A stretch of 64,000 nt of DNA, taken from Candidatus Bathyarchaeota archaeon (GTDB lineage: Archaea; Thermoproteota; Bathyarchaeia; TCS64). Positions within the stretch are counted from its first letter, which is position 1. Each line of letters starts with the position of its first letter. A program made the translations under genes and the position numbers. The notes below the pieces were generated by a model. It was given only the letters and a program-made list of their open reading frames with translations, had not been told where the DNA came from and did no database searches. Where the stretch lies: positions 62,001 to 126,000 of the forward strand of contig JAOZHP010000072.1 of assembly GCA_026014815.1 (NCBI GenBank), in the 5' to 3' direction. Below are positions 39,512 through 49,465 of the stretch, in pieces.

Positions 39512-40723
39512 GTGAGACTATCCGACATCATCTTCATATCCGCTGACGGACTCAGGGAACGAAAACGCCGCATGGCACTCAACGTACTAGGAATACTCAT
39601 TGGCTGCGCCGCAGTCACAGGGCTCGTAACGCTAGCTGATGGCATGAACAATCAGGTTAGAGACCAACTCAGCGTAATAGGTACCAACAGTCTGTTCATA
39701 CTTCCTGAAAAAGTTCAGAACGAAATTCAGTCCTTAGACGCATCCAGAGTCATGGAGACTAACGGGTTAACGTGGCGCGACCGCGAGACTGTGTCCCAGA
39801 CCCTTGGAGTGGATGCGATCTCAGAAATGTCCATCAATGAAGGACAATTCACGGTAAAAGGAGAGACCTATGATGCAAAGATCATGGGAGTCGGAGCCGC
39901 ATTTATAGAAATAAACACAGACCTCAAGATCAAGGAAGGTCGCTCCTTCACCCGAACCGACAAGAACGCGGTAATGCTTGGAAAAAACGTAGCGTACCCC
40001 ACTAACAAGGATGAGCAAATCCTCGACATAGGTGACAGAGTCAAACTCTATGTTCAGGTAAACAACCAGCCCAAGGAGATGACCTTCCGCGTCGTAGCCA
40101 TATTTGAGGAACATGGCAGCATGTTCGGTTTAAACGTGGACGACATGGTTGCGTTACCATTCAGGACATACGACCAGTTCTTCGAGACAGGTGGAACGTG
40201 CTCAGTGATACAGGCTCATGTCTCAGACGACAGGAACGCAGATGAGGTTGGCGAAGCATTAGAGGAGAGGCTTGGAGACGACTTTATTGTTGTCTCACCT
40301 ATGGCCGCGATGGACGTACAGAAACAGGTGACAGGCACAATTCAAGCAGTCCTCGGAGGCATCGCAGCGATCAGCATGCTCGTCGCTGGACTAGGAATTG
40401 TGAACACCATGGCCATCTCGGTGAACGAGAGAACCCGTGAGATTGGGACAATGAAGGCTATAGGTGCGAAAAGCGTAGATATTCTCTTCTTGTTTATGTC
40501 AGAGGCACTTTTTACCGGATTCTTGGGCGGTGTCGTGGGAGCCTCTTTTGGTATTGCCGTGGCAAAACTCGCAGGTCAAATGATAGGGCTACCCGTTGAA
40601 TCCAACTTCCTATTAGCTCTTGGAGTTGTTTTTTTCGCGATGATCACAAGCCTCTTATCGGGTGCCAGTCCTGCTTGGAGAGCCTCAAAACTAGACCCGG
40701 TGCATGCTCTCAGAAGAGAATAA
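39512..40723 (+). CDS. ABC transporter permease (MacB/FtsX-like)
   Basis: N-terminal MacB-like periplasmic region; LGIVNTMAISVNERTREIGTMKAIGAKSVDILFLFMSEALFTGFLGG. Confidence 0.88.
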   Translation: MRLSDIIFISADGLRERKRRMALNVLGILIGCAAVTGLVTLADGMNNQVRDQLSVIGTNSLFILPEKVQNEIQSLDASRVMETNGLTWRDRETVSQTLGVDAISEMSINEGQFTVKGETYDAKIMGVGAAFIEINTDLKIKEGRSFTRTDKNAVMLGKNVAYPTNKDEQILDIGDRVKLYVQVNNQPKEMTFRVVAIFEEHGSMFGLNVDDMVALPFRTYDQFFETGGTCSVIQAHVSDDRNADEVGEALEERLGDDFIVVSPMAAMDVQKQVTGTIQAVLGGIAAISMLVAGLGIVNTMAISVNERTREIGTMKAIGAKSVDILFLFMSEALFTGFLGGVVGASFGIAVAKLAGQMIGLPVESNFLLALGVVFFAMITSLLSGASPAWRASKLDPVHALRRE

Positions 40724-40729
40724 AAAAAG

Positions 40730-41932
40730 TTACCTGAGGTAAGCCCTGATAAGCTGAATTAGCTTCAAGGGGCTTCTCTTGATGAGACCGACAAGGGTAC
40801 TAGCGACGTTTATGCCATTGGCCAACGCCAGAACATCCTCGTTGCTTATTATCTCCGCCAAGGTGTCTAGGTCGTTGTCACTGAACTTGTCAAGCATCTC
40901 AAGGACCTTATAGCTGTCTCTTATTCTCTTACCCCAGTACTTTGCGAACTCATTGGGGTAAACAGAAAGACGCTTCGCGGAGATGTCACCTTCCTTCACT
41001 GCTTCTGCGGCGACTCTGCCGGCCATCTTTCCTGCCTCGATTCCGCTATGGATGCCTGCGCCTGTTATGGGGATAAGTTGACCTGCAGAGTCTCCTGCTA
41101 ACATTAGCCCATCCAACACGATCTTGTCCAGAACACCAGAAACGGGACAAATGCCTCCGTTCTTTCTGATGATCTTTGCATTCCGGAACCTCGGATCGTT
41201 GCCTATGAAATCCTTGAGGTACTCGATGGATGGCTTGGTATGTCTATTTCTTACACCGAGACCTACGTTAGCTTCTCTGCTACTTTTAGGGAAAACCCAC
41301 GCGTAGCCTCCAGGTGCGTATTTTGCGCCAATCCAGAACTCGTTTATTTTTGGGTTCTCAAGGTTGAGTCCACTCAGTAGATACTGTGCACAAGTCACAT
41401 AGTCAGCGAAGTACCGGGCTAAACCTGAACTACGCCTGATGATGCTCCAGTGTCCATCCGCTCCAATGACGATCTTAGCCCTGAACTCGATCTCCTCACC
41501 ATCTTTAACGGCTTTCACACCGACAACGACATCATCTTCCTTGATGACGCTCAATGCCTTGGTCTCTGTCATGAGCTTGGCACCTGCTTCCTCAGCTTTT
41601 TCTGATAGTGCCTTGTCGAAGAGTTGACGGTCTAATGTGTAGCCTGTCCAGTCTTCGCTAGTCAAGTCAACGGTGTTTCCGTTTGGAGCATAAACTCGTG
41701 CTGTAGTGATATGCTGTTTAACAAACGGTGGAACGGGTTCTATTCCTCCATTAAGAATACCGCTTACACTTAGTCCTTCTGCACAATATACAGGCGTACC
41801 AGGGACAGGGTGCTCCTCAATAAATATTACATCTACGCCATTCTCAGCGACTGTCCTAGCAGCCATGCTGCCTGCAGGACCGGCTCCAACAACCAAAACG
41901 TCGCATTGAATACGCTGCATATCAAGCATCAA
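40730..41932 (-). CDS. Geranylgeranyl reductase family flavoprotein
   Basis: DVLVVGAGPAGSMAARTVAENGVDVIFIEE; GLMLAGDSAGQLIPITGAGIHSGIEAGKMAG. Confidence 0.92.
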   Translation of the reverse strand: MMLDMQRIQCDVLVVGAGPAGSMAARTVAENGVDVIFIEEHPVPGTPVYCAEGLSVSGILNGGIEPVPPFVKQHITTARVYAPNGNTVDLTSEDWTGYTLDRQLFDKALSEKAEEAGAKLMTETKALSVIKEDDVVVGVKAVKDGEEIEFRAKIVIGADGHWSIIRRSSGLARYFADYVTCAQYLLSGLNLENPKINEFWIGAKYAPGGYAWVFPKSSREANVGLGVRNRHTKPSIEYLKDFIGNDPRFRNAKIIRKNGGICPVSGVLDKIVLDGLMLAGDSAGQLIPITGAGIHSGIEAGKMAGRVAAEAVKEGDISAKRLSVYPNEFAKYWGKRIRDSYKVLEMLDKFSDNDLDTLAEIISNEDVLALANGINVASTLVGLIKRSPLKLIQLIRAYLR

Positions 41933-41960
41933 AAGATGCCGACGCTGAATATATATTATA

Positions 41961-42179
41961 CTATCGCTCTAAAACTTTTTTAGCAGCAATCTCGATATCC
42001 CGCGCCTTCACGGTTTTTCTTCCAGCGTGACGAGCATAATCGATGGCTTCCTTGGCAACCTTGACGCCTATCTCCTCAAGTGCGACGCCCAAGGCAACAG
42101 CGCTCTCCTCGCTCACACGTTCAGCACCCGCTCTCTTGATTAGTTTATGCATAGGCGCTACCTTAATTTCATCAGTCAT
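41961..42179 (-). CDS. Archaeal histone (HMf type)
   Basis: PMHKLIKRAGAERVSEESAVALGVALEEIGVKVAKEAIDYARHAGRKTVKARDIEIAAKKV histone fold. Confidence 0.95.
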   Translation of the reverse strand: MTDEIKVAPMHKLIKRAGAERVSEESAVALGVALEEIGVKVAKEAIDYARHAGRKTVKARDIEIAAKKVLER

Positions 42180-42401
42180 TACGTACCCTTCTATTTCCTA
42201 CTTTCTTTTCGAAGAATATTTAATACTTACGAGTCTTTCGTCATAGAAGGCTAGATTTTTGCTTTTTTCATTCATTGACTCTATAAGGTGAGTTAGGAAC
42301 CTGAAAACCGTTTGAAAACGCTGAGAATCAAGGTTTTGATAAAAATAGAACCCGGTTTGGTTACATCACTCTTAAATCAATTTACTTTCACGATCATTTG
42401 A

Positions 42402-44381
42402 ATGGGTTTTTCAGATTATCTCAAGCGATATGAGTCAAAGATCATCGTGTTCTCATCAATAATAATTTACATCCTAGCATTATCCCTCTTCACGATCGCC
42501 AAACACAACAACTATACCACATATGCTTGGGATCTGGGTATCTTTGATCAAGCCTTCTGGACGACCTCAAACCAGAACAAGGTCTTCGAGTATACCTGTG
42601 AGCTTCATCTGGTGGAGTCAGGCAGTTTCTTTGGCATCCATTTCAGCCCAATACTGTTCCTACTTGTTCCAGTTTACTATCTGCGTCAATCAGCAACAAC
42701 GCTTCTAATTGCACAATCCATAATCATAGGATTATCAGCGTACCCCATCTATCTTATCGCAAAAGACATGTTCAAGGAACGAGTCGCCGCCTTGTTCTCA
42801 GTTATCTATCTCCTAAACCCCGCATTACACGGCGTAAACTCATATGACTTCCACGTCCAGAGTTTTCTACCTCTCCTCTTCAACTACCTATTATACTATA
42901 CATTGAAACGGGATCGGTCATCTATAATAATCACATTCATATTTTCCTTGGCTGTTCAGGAGCAAGTAGCTTACCTAATGATCGCCTATACTGGCTTCCT
43001 CATGCTCAACGACAGACTTGACGACAGGAGAATCCAGAACAACTTGTTTAGAAAGAACCTGGGATTCTACGCCTTCCTATTCATGATGAGTATTTCTTGG
43101 ATTATTCTGTCAAACAGCGTCATCCACTATTTTAACCCAAATATCCCCGCTCACCTCAAGGCGGGGCAACACTTCGCCGTCCTCGGTGTAAGCGAGCCCA
43201 GCGGGATACCATTAGCCTTGATACTTACCCCGGGTCGGGTCCTCGCGGCGTTTTCATTTGACTGGTTCGATAAAGTAGTGTATCTTTTGATCCTCTTCAC
43301 ACCATACGTGTTTCTCAGCCTCCTTAGGCCAAGTTTTCTCGTTTCAACCCTCCCATGGTTCGGCATATCTTTTCTATCAAACTACCCTCCATATTATAGG
43401 ATCGGGTTCCAGTACCCCGCCTACGTCGTGAGCTTCATTGTAGTCTCCTTCATGCTGGGGCTTGAAAAACTCAGAGACGCACTGAAAAACAGTGAAAAAG
43501 AGACATTCACGAAGATACTTACAGGAGTCTTAATTCTTAACCTAGCTAACGCGGTGGCGTTCAGCCCGGTCAGCGCCTTCACGGACGGGTTCCATCTGAG
43601 CCCCGCATACATCAAACCAGTCAGAGACCACAGGACCAACCAGCTAGACGACATCGTGAAGATGGTTCCCCGAACCGCGTCTATACTCACCCAAGACAAC
43701 GTGTTCCCCCACGTATCCAACAGAGAGCAAGCCTATGTCATCGTACCCAAGATAAGCCAGGATGAAGTCACCTGGATGAAAGCCATGAACCTACTAATGA
43801 CCCTCAAGACTGACTACATCCTCGTTGACTTGGAGACTGATCCCCATGGCACAGCAGAGACCGCGTTCAACCTCGTAGAATTGCATAACTACAGCCTCGT
43901 GGCCTACGACGACAACATATACCTCTACCAGCTGGAGCATAGAGACGAGCCATTGTTGCTGAAACCCCTCCAGAGGACTTACCTGCCAAGTGACCTCATC
44001 CTCATGAACGCGGAGATCACGAGGGATGACACAAGCCCAACAGGTGCAGCCATCACCTACAAACATGTAACACATAAAGCAAACACTATCTGGTACGGGC
44101 CATACGGGATCGCGCCTGAAGGAAACTACACTGCCACCTTCAACCTTAAGACATTGGACATCGACGAGACCGGCGCAGTGATACTGGACATCTACTCTGG
44201 AGGCAAAACGCTTCACAATATCACCGTGACTAAAGAAAACTTTTCAGAAAAGGACCGATGGACCCTTGTCTCACTCAACTTCACCCTCACTTGCATCGCC
44301 ACGGACCTTGAGCTACGAGGATTCATCGACTCAAACAGCACCACGATACGCCTCAGCCACATCCAGGTGACCCAGCGATAG
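42402..44381 (+). CDS. DUF2079 family polytopic membrane protein
   Basis: TTYAWDLGIFDQAFWTTSNQNKVFEYT ... FGIHFSPILFLLVPVYYL. Confidence 0.82.
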   Translation: MGFSDYLKRYESKIIVFSSIIIYILALSLFTIAKHNNYTTYAWDLGIFDQAFWTTSNQNKVFEYTCELHLVESGSFFGIHFSPILFLLVPVYYLRQSATTLLIAQSIIIGLSAYPIYLIAKDMFKERVAALFSVIYLLNPALHGVNSYDFHVQSFLPLLFNYLLYYTLKRDRSSIIITFIFSLAVQEQVAYLMIAYTGFLMLNDRLDDRRIQNNLFRKNLGFYAFLFMMSISWIILSNSVIHYFNPNIPAHLKAGQHFAVLGVSEPSGIPLALILTPGRVLAAFSFDWFDKVVYLLILFTPYVFLSLLRPSFLVSTLPWFGISFLSNYPPYYRIGFQYPAYVVSFIVVSFMLGLEKLRDALKNSEKETFTKILTGVLILNLANAVAFSPVSAFTDGFHLSPAYIKPVRDHRTNQLDDIVKMVPRTASILTQDNVFPHVSNREQAYVIVPKISQDEVTWMKAMNLLMTLKTDYILVDLETDPHGTAETAFNLVELHNYSLVAYDDNIYLYQLEHRDEPLLLKPLQRTYLPSDLILMNAEITRDDTSPTGAAITYKHVTHKANTIWYGPYGIAPEGNYTATFNLKTLDIDETGAVILDIYSGGKTLHNITVTKENFSEKDRWTLVSLNFTLTCIATDLELRGFIDSNSTTIRLSHIQVTQR

Positions 44382-44441
44382 AAGGGTAAACGTTTAAAAG
44401 CGGGGCTATGATGAGTACAACCGCAAAAAACCAGCGGTGCA

Positions 44442-44684
44442 GTGAATTTGGGAAAAGTACGCACAGAAATGATCAAGAGAATAAGCTTGGAGCTCATAGA
44501 AAGATACCCTTACAGTTTCCAAGCCGAGTTCGAGCCAAACAAGCAGTTCCTTAAACAGATCGGCCTCGATGTCTCCAAGAAGCTACGTAACAAGATAGCT
44601 GGATATGTCACAACAGTCGTAAAATCTGACTTGCTCGCCGAGGCAAAGGAAGCTGCACAGATGGCCCTCGAAGAGATTCAGTAA
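44442..44684 (+). CDS. rps17e: 30S ribosomal protein S17e
   Basis: GKVRTEMIKRISLELIERYPYSFQAEFEPNKQFLKQIGLDVSKKLRNKIAGYVTTVVK. Confidence 0.9.
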   Translation: MNLGKVRTEMIKRISLELIERYPYSFQAEFEPNKQFLKQIGLDVSKKLRNKIAGYVTTVVKSDLLAEAKEAAQMALEEIQ

Positions 44685-44738
44685 CCCCTCCTTCTTCAAA
44701 AGGTTAATAATATATCTGATACTTACGAATAATCTGAG

Positions 44739-45602
44739 ATGTCAGAGCCCCCCTCCGCTTATACAATAAACCATGAGGGGCTACGCATGGACGTGGCTCT
44801 CGTAGAGACTGACATGCTTCTAATCCACGAGGAAACCATCCCAATAAGACTCATGAGCCTAGAGCATAGCATCAGGCGGGACGGGGTTCAGTCAGCCCCC
44901 ATAATCGTGGACCGGGACTCCATGGTGGTCCTTGATGGGATGCATAGAACCGCCGTAATGAAGCGGATGGGATGCAGGTTCACATGCGTCTGCCTCCTCG
45001 ACTACTTCGACCCACGCATCAACGTACAGCGATGGTGCAGAGTCATCCCGCCAGCTTTCGACCCAGAGAAAGCCAAGAATATTCTATCTAGTTTTGACCT
45101 ACGCCTCGAAAGCATGCCCCAGTTAAAGAACCTTGACGATGAGGCTGGACTGATGCTCATCTACAAAGACCGGGCCTTCAAAGTCAACACATCAAACAAT
45201 GACCTCGGACAGGCATTCAAGCGAAGCTATGAACTCGAGAACCTACTGAGAAGCAGGAGCTACAAGATCATACATGGCACCGAGACCGAGGCACTGGCAC
45301 ACATTAGAAGTGGTGTATACGAGGCGGCGCTATGTCTCCCAAAAGTAACAAAGGATCAGGTGATCGAGGTAGCCACCAATAACATGATCTTAACACCGAA
45401 GGCCACCCGCCACAAGCTCCCAGCTAGACCGGTACAGGTCAATGTCCCACTGAGTCTACTCATGGATAAGAAACTGACGTTGGAAGAAGCAAATAAGACC
45501 CTAGCAGATACGCTGAATGAGCCAAAACGGTACAACTTAGGCACCAAGTGGATGGGGAGGGTCTACAACGAGGTTCTATACGTCTTCCACGATGATTCCT
45601 AA
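44739..45602 (+). CDS. ParB/SbnI-like protein, SerK-type serine kinase homolog
   Basis: EHSIRRDGVQSAPIIVDRDSMVVLDGMHRTAVMKRMGCRFTCVCLLDYFDP. Confidence 0.7.
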   Translation: MSEPPSAYTINHEGLRMDVALVETDMLLIHEETIPIRLMSLEHSIRRDGVQSAPIIVDRDSMVVLDGMHRTAVMKRMGCRFTCVCLLDYFDPRINVQRWCRVIPPAFDPEKAKNILSSFDLRLESMPQLKNLDDEAGLMLIYKDRAFKVNTSNNDLGQAFKRSYELENLLRSRSYKIIHGTETEALAHIRSGVYEAALCLPKVTKDQVIEVATNNMILTPKATRHKLPARPVQVNVPLSLLMDKKLTLEEANKTLADTLNEPKRYNLGTKWMGRVYNEVLYVFHDDS

Positions 45603-46178
45603 GTAGCGTTGAATCTGTTCCGCGCTGAAACCAATCTCCATAAGTTTCATGCTTAACTTCTCTTCCGGCACGCCTTTATCGAGAAACATCTGTTTCAAGT
45701 CAATCAAGCTCTCTCTTAGCTCCCAAGGATAGATTATCCACTTTTCCACCTCATCAGCGAAGTAATCTGGCTTGAATATGCTCCATGGCTTATGGTGAAG
45801 AGTCACGATTTTCACCGTCTCAGCTCCAAGTTTCTCGACGTGCTCTTTAACGACTCTCAGGCTGTTCCCTGAGTCAGCGACATCGTCCACCACGAGGACT
45901 TTTTGGTCCTTCACATCGGCGTTCAGGTGATACTGGACCTCGGGTGTCTCATTCCTCTCGTTTACTCCCTTGTAGTAAACGACTTGGACGCTGGCAAGGT
46001 TTCTTACTCCCAGCTGGTCGCTGAGTATCCTTGCAGGGTCAAAACCTCCCCTGCTCACAGCGACAATCACGTCTGGCGTGAACCCTGTTTCCTTGATCTT
46101 ATCTGAGGCTATCTCTGATAGACGCTGAACATCGTCCCACGTCAGGAAAAGGAATTTTAACTCGTTCGATGGGTTCAC
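45576..46178 (-). CDS. Phosphoribosyltransferase (xanthine/hypoxanthine PRTase-like)
   Basis: PRPP loop KVLVVDDVADSGNSLRVVKEHV; VIVAVSRGGFDPARILSDQL. Confidence 0.88.
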   Translation of the reverse strand: MNPSNELKFLFLTWDDVQRLSEIASDKIKETGFTPDVIVAVSRGGFDPARILSDQLGVRNLASVQVVYYKGVNERNETPEVQYHLNADVKDQKVLVVDDVADSGNSLRVVKEHVEKLGAETVKIVTLHHKPWSIFKPDYFADEVEKWIIYPWELRESLIDLKQMFLDKGVPEEKLSMKLMEIGFSAEQIQRYLGIIVEDV

Positions 46179-46252
46179 CTCACGTTGCTGTTAAAGAGGC
46201 TAGAAGCCCTGTTTAAATAAAGCCCTTACGGTACATCAAGCCGTGAGTTTCA

Positions 46253-47113
46253 TTGAATATCAACCATAAGGGTGAATGGATCGAGAAGATTGTAAAGGAC
46301 TATATTGCTGGGCCGGAGAACACATTGGAGAAGTGGGACGACGAACCCGCGTGGGCCGAGCCAATAGTAGGGTTCAGCAGCGGCGCCGATCCACTTTACA
46401 CATTCTACAAGAAGGATATTGGCAGCTTCTACGTCATGCCTGACGAGTTCCTGAGTCATGCATATCCTGACAAACAGTTCGACGCAGCGAAACTCACTGT
46501 TATAAGCTGGATACTACCGCAGACCGAGGCCACCAAGCATGATCACAGAAAAGAAACTCATTTCCCCAGTGAAAGATGGGCGCGTTCCAGAATTCTGGGA
46601 GAGAAAGTGAACGTCAAACTCAGGGAACACGTTGTGCAGGCACTAAACGACGCAGGCATCGAGGCTGTTGCACCCATGCTCAGCCCACTGTGGAAAGGAG
46701 CTACATCAGAGAAGTATCTGTACGCATCCACTTGGTCAGAGAGACACGCGGCTTATGCAGCGGGATTAGGGACCTTCGGCCTCTCAGATGCGTTGATTAC
46801 CCCGAAGGGCATGGCTCATCGGGCGGGCAGCGTGGTGGCTAACATAAAGATCACGCCATCCGAGAGGGTGTACGAGAATCATAACGCCTACTGTCTTTTC
46901 CTTGTGAATGGCTCATGCGGAAAATGTATTGAGCGATGCCCTATCGGGGCAATCACTGAGAAAGGACACGACAAGCAGCTGTGTAACAAGTATGTGGCTA
47001 TGACCCGTAAGTATGTGTCACGTCACTATGCGTTTGATGGCTACGGCTGCGGGTTCTGCCAGACAGATGTGCCCTGCGAGTCAGGGATACCTGAATCTCT
47101 AAAAATATTGTAG
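46253..47113 (+). CDS. Epoxyqueuosine reductase (QueG)-like 4Fe-4S protein
   Basis: CGKCIERCPIGAITEKGHDKQLC ... YGCGFCQTDVPCESGIP. Confidence 0.75.
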   Translation: MNINHKGEWIEKIVKDYIAGPENTLEKWDDEPAWAEPIVGFSSGADPLYTFYKKDIGSFYVMPDEFLSHAYPDKQFDAAKLTVISWILPQTEATKHDHRKETHFPSERWARSRILGEKVNVKLREHVVQALNDAGIEAVAPMLSPLWKGATSEKYLYASTWSERHAAYAAGLGTFGLSDALITPKGMAHRAGSVVANIKITPSERVYENHNAYCLFLVNGSCGKCIERCPIGAITEKGHDKQLCNKYVAMTRKYVSRHYAFDGYGCGFCQTDVPCESGIPESLKIL

Positions 47114-47123
47114 AATGAGCACG

Positions 47124-48134
47124 TTAAGGCTCGATTAGGTTTCCCTCAGAGTCTATCTGCCCTTCCCAGAGGAAGCCTGTGTCGTTATCATATTCTATTT
47201 TGATGTTGTAGATGGGCTCTAGAACCACTGCGTAGTGCACTTCAACTCTCCATCCCTCTCCGGTGAACTCCAATGTAGTCGCGCCAACCAAGCCTTCAGG
47301 GGTAAGGTTGCTCACAGTCCACTCATCGGGGTATGGCGCCTCCGCGAGTTCATGGTACTCATTCTTTACGTGCTGCACCGCGAGGTCTTTTGCGTGATCT
47401 GGAGAGATGACAAAGACAACAGTCACAGTTCTCTGTATTAGCTCATCCCACTGGTTGTCGATGATGGCGCTGCCTATCACGTCGTCGCTTAACGCTATCT
47501 TGATCACGTGAGGCGTAATTACTTGGGCAAGCATCTGTCCTTCTCTTTCTCCGTAGCCGGCGTGGCGGCACTCGAAGGCTATCGTGATAAAGTACTGGAC
47601 AGGGTAGCTCTCGGCGGCGATGACGTCTTTAACCTCGATGGAGCCGGGTATTCCGTCGAAGCTGAAGGTTGGTCCGTTTTTCAGGAACTCGATCGCCATC
47701 TTCTCTGCTTCGCCGTGAGGCGTGTCATCGATTCTTGCCTCTGCTTCACCTTGTTCATCCCAGACTTCATCGATTATCGCAGCGGTGACACTATCTCCTT
47801 CAACTGTCACCTCGATGACGTGGTCTGTGATGACTGTAGCAACAATCTGGTCTGATCTATCACCGTATCCAGCGTTCGCTGAAGTGAACGCAACGACGAC
47901 TTCCCAGACCGCATTAGGGTTTCTTGTCTTATATGCTTCCACGACTTCTATGGAGCCCTCGACTCCATCCCAGCTATAAGTGGGACTGTTCTCTACAAAC
48001 TGTAACGCGGCTTCTATCGCGTTTTGTACAGTGTATATGGGAGTGGTTTGCCAAGCGTATATTGAGAGCGCCGGTAATGCTCCTATTAGCAGGATCGCAA
48101 CAATCATAGTTTGTTTTGTATCCATTTGATTCAC
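47124..48134 (-). CDS. Predicted secreted/membrane-anchored protein with tandem domain repeats
   Basis: N-terminal hydrophobic segment; repeat pair FVENSPTYSWDGVEGSIEV...NAGYGDRSDQIVATVITDHVIEV and FLKNGPTFSFDGIPGSIEV...HAGYGEREGQMLAQVITPHVIKI. Confidence 0.65.
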   Translation of the reverse strand: MNQMDTKQTMIVAILLIGALPALSIYAWQTTPIYTVQNAIEAALQFVENSPTYSWDGVEGSIEVVEAYKTRNPNAVWEVVVAFTSANAGYGDRSDQIVATVITDHVIEVTVEGDSVTAAIIDEVWDEQGEAEARIDDTPHGEAEKMAIEFLKNGPTFSFDGIPGSIEVKDVIAAESYPVQYFITIAFECRHAGYGEREGQMLAQVITPHVIKIALSDDVIGSAIIDNQWDELIQRTVTVVFVISPDHAKDLAVQHVKNEYHELAEAPYPDEWTVSNLTPEGLVGATTLEFTGEGWRVEVHYAVVLEPIYNIKIEYDNDTGFLWEGQIDSEGNLIEP

Positions 48135-48257
48135 GTAACAGCAATATGCTTACTTTAGTATAATGCCAGTGATTAGAACATGTGTTCAACTACTTAGAAC
48201 GTTGGGAAAACACATAAACCAGATGTCCGCCCCATTCAACAAAAGGAAGATGCATCG

Positions 48258-48794
48258 TTGACACGCGCATTATTCGTTGGCAGGTTTCAGCCCTTCCATT
48301 ATGGGCACCTCTATGCAATCGAGACAATACTTAAACAATGTGATGAACTCATTCTAGTCGTCGGTAGCGCCCAGATGAGCCATGAACACGATAACCCTTT
48401 CACTGCGGGGGAGCGCATCGAGATGATACGCGCAGCACTCAACGCAGCCAAGATTCATCCAGACCGTTTCATGGTTATCCCTATCCCTGACGCCCCAGCT
48501 CACCGTGTATGGGTGAGCGCCGTGGAGAGCCAGACTCCTCGATTCGACTTAGTGTTTAGCAATCAGAGCCTCACGCGGAGGCTTCTCATTGAGGCGGGAT
48601 ACGAGGTTAAGTTCATCAAGCTCCATGAACGCGGTAAATTTGAGGCCACAGAGATCAGGCGAAGGATACTTGAAAGAGAAGACTGGAGCGACCTTGTGCC
48701 GCCGGAGGTGCACAGGATCGTCATGGAGATCGACGGCGAGAACAGAATACGTGACCTCGCAAAATCAGATTCAGTGAATAACAGGAAGCATTAA
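48258..48794 (+). CDS. nadM: Nicotinamide-nucleotide adenylyltransferase
   Basis: ALFVGRFQPFHYGHLYAIETIL; HDNPFTAGERIEMIRAAL. Confidence 0.94.
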   Translation: MTRALFVGRFQPFHYGHLYAIETILKQCDELILVVGSAQMSHEHDNPFTAGERIEMIRAALNAAKIHPDRFMVIPIPDAPAHRVWVSAVESQTPRFDLVFSNQSLTRRLLIEAGYEVKFIKLHERGKFEATEIRRRILEREDWSDLVPPEVHRIVMEIDGENRIRDLAKSDSVNNRKH

Positions 48795-49462
48795 TGATGC
48801 CAGAGTATCTTAGTATCGAGTTTAAGCTACAGGAACGGTTCCCAGGGCTAGCTGCACAGATCATCCGGTTCAGTGACGTGGAGATCTTTCGCGAGAAACC
48901 TGAGCTTGAGGCATATAAAGGCGAGATAGCGAACAGCGTTAAAACACGTTGGGCGGTGGAGGAGCTCAAGGACGATCCGGTGTTCAGGGCGTACCGTGAT
49001 TTCTTCTGGAAGCTGGGCATTGACCCAACCAAGAATAGGCCGGCGGCAGAGGCGCTTATAAGGAGGGTGCTCAGGGATCGCCCTGTTCCCAAGATCAATA
49101 CTTGGGTGGACGCCTACAACCTGGTTTCTATAGAAACGGCTGTACCTATCGCGAGCTTTGACTCTGATCTTCTGGAGGGTGACCTCCTCATGAGGGAGGC
49201 GGTGGAGGGTGAGGAGTTCCTTGGGATTGCAATGAAAAAGCCTGTGGTTCTTAAGGGAGGAGAGGCTGTCATCGAGGACGGTGAACGCCTGGTTGCTATC
49301 TACCCCTACAGGGACGCAGACTACAGCAAGGTATCGATGAATACTAGGAACGTGCTCATGCTCATGTGCGGGGCACCTGGGATAACCTTGGATTACCTTG
49401 AGAAGAGCTCCTTGACGGCAGCTGATGTCTTGACACGTTTCTGCGGCGGCGCAGCCACCTAG
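48794..49462 (+). CDS. Standalone B3/B4 (PheRS beta tRNA-binding/editing-like) domain protein
   Basis: FWKLGIDPTKNRPAAEALIRRVLRDRPVPKINTWVDAYNLVSIETAVPIASFD. Confidence 0.85.
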   Translation: MMPEYLSIEFKLQERFPGLAAQIIRFSDVEIFREKPELEAYKGEIANSVKTRWAVEELKDDPVFRAYRDFFWKLGIDPTKNRPAAEALIRRVLRDRPVPKINTWVDAYNLVSIETAVPIASFDSDLLEGDLLMREAVEGEEFLGIAMKKPVVLKGGEAVIEDGERLVAIYPYRDADYSKVSMNTRNVLMLMCGAPGITLDYLEKSSLTAADVLTRFCGGAAT

Positions 49463-49465
49463 TGG

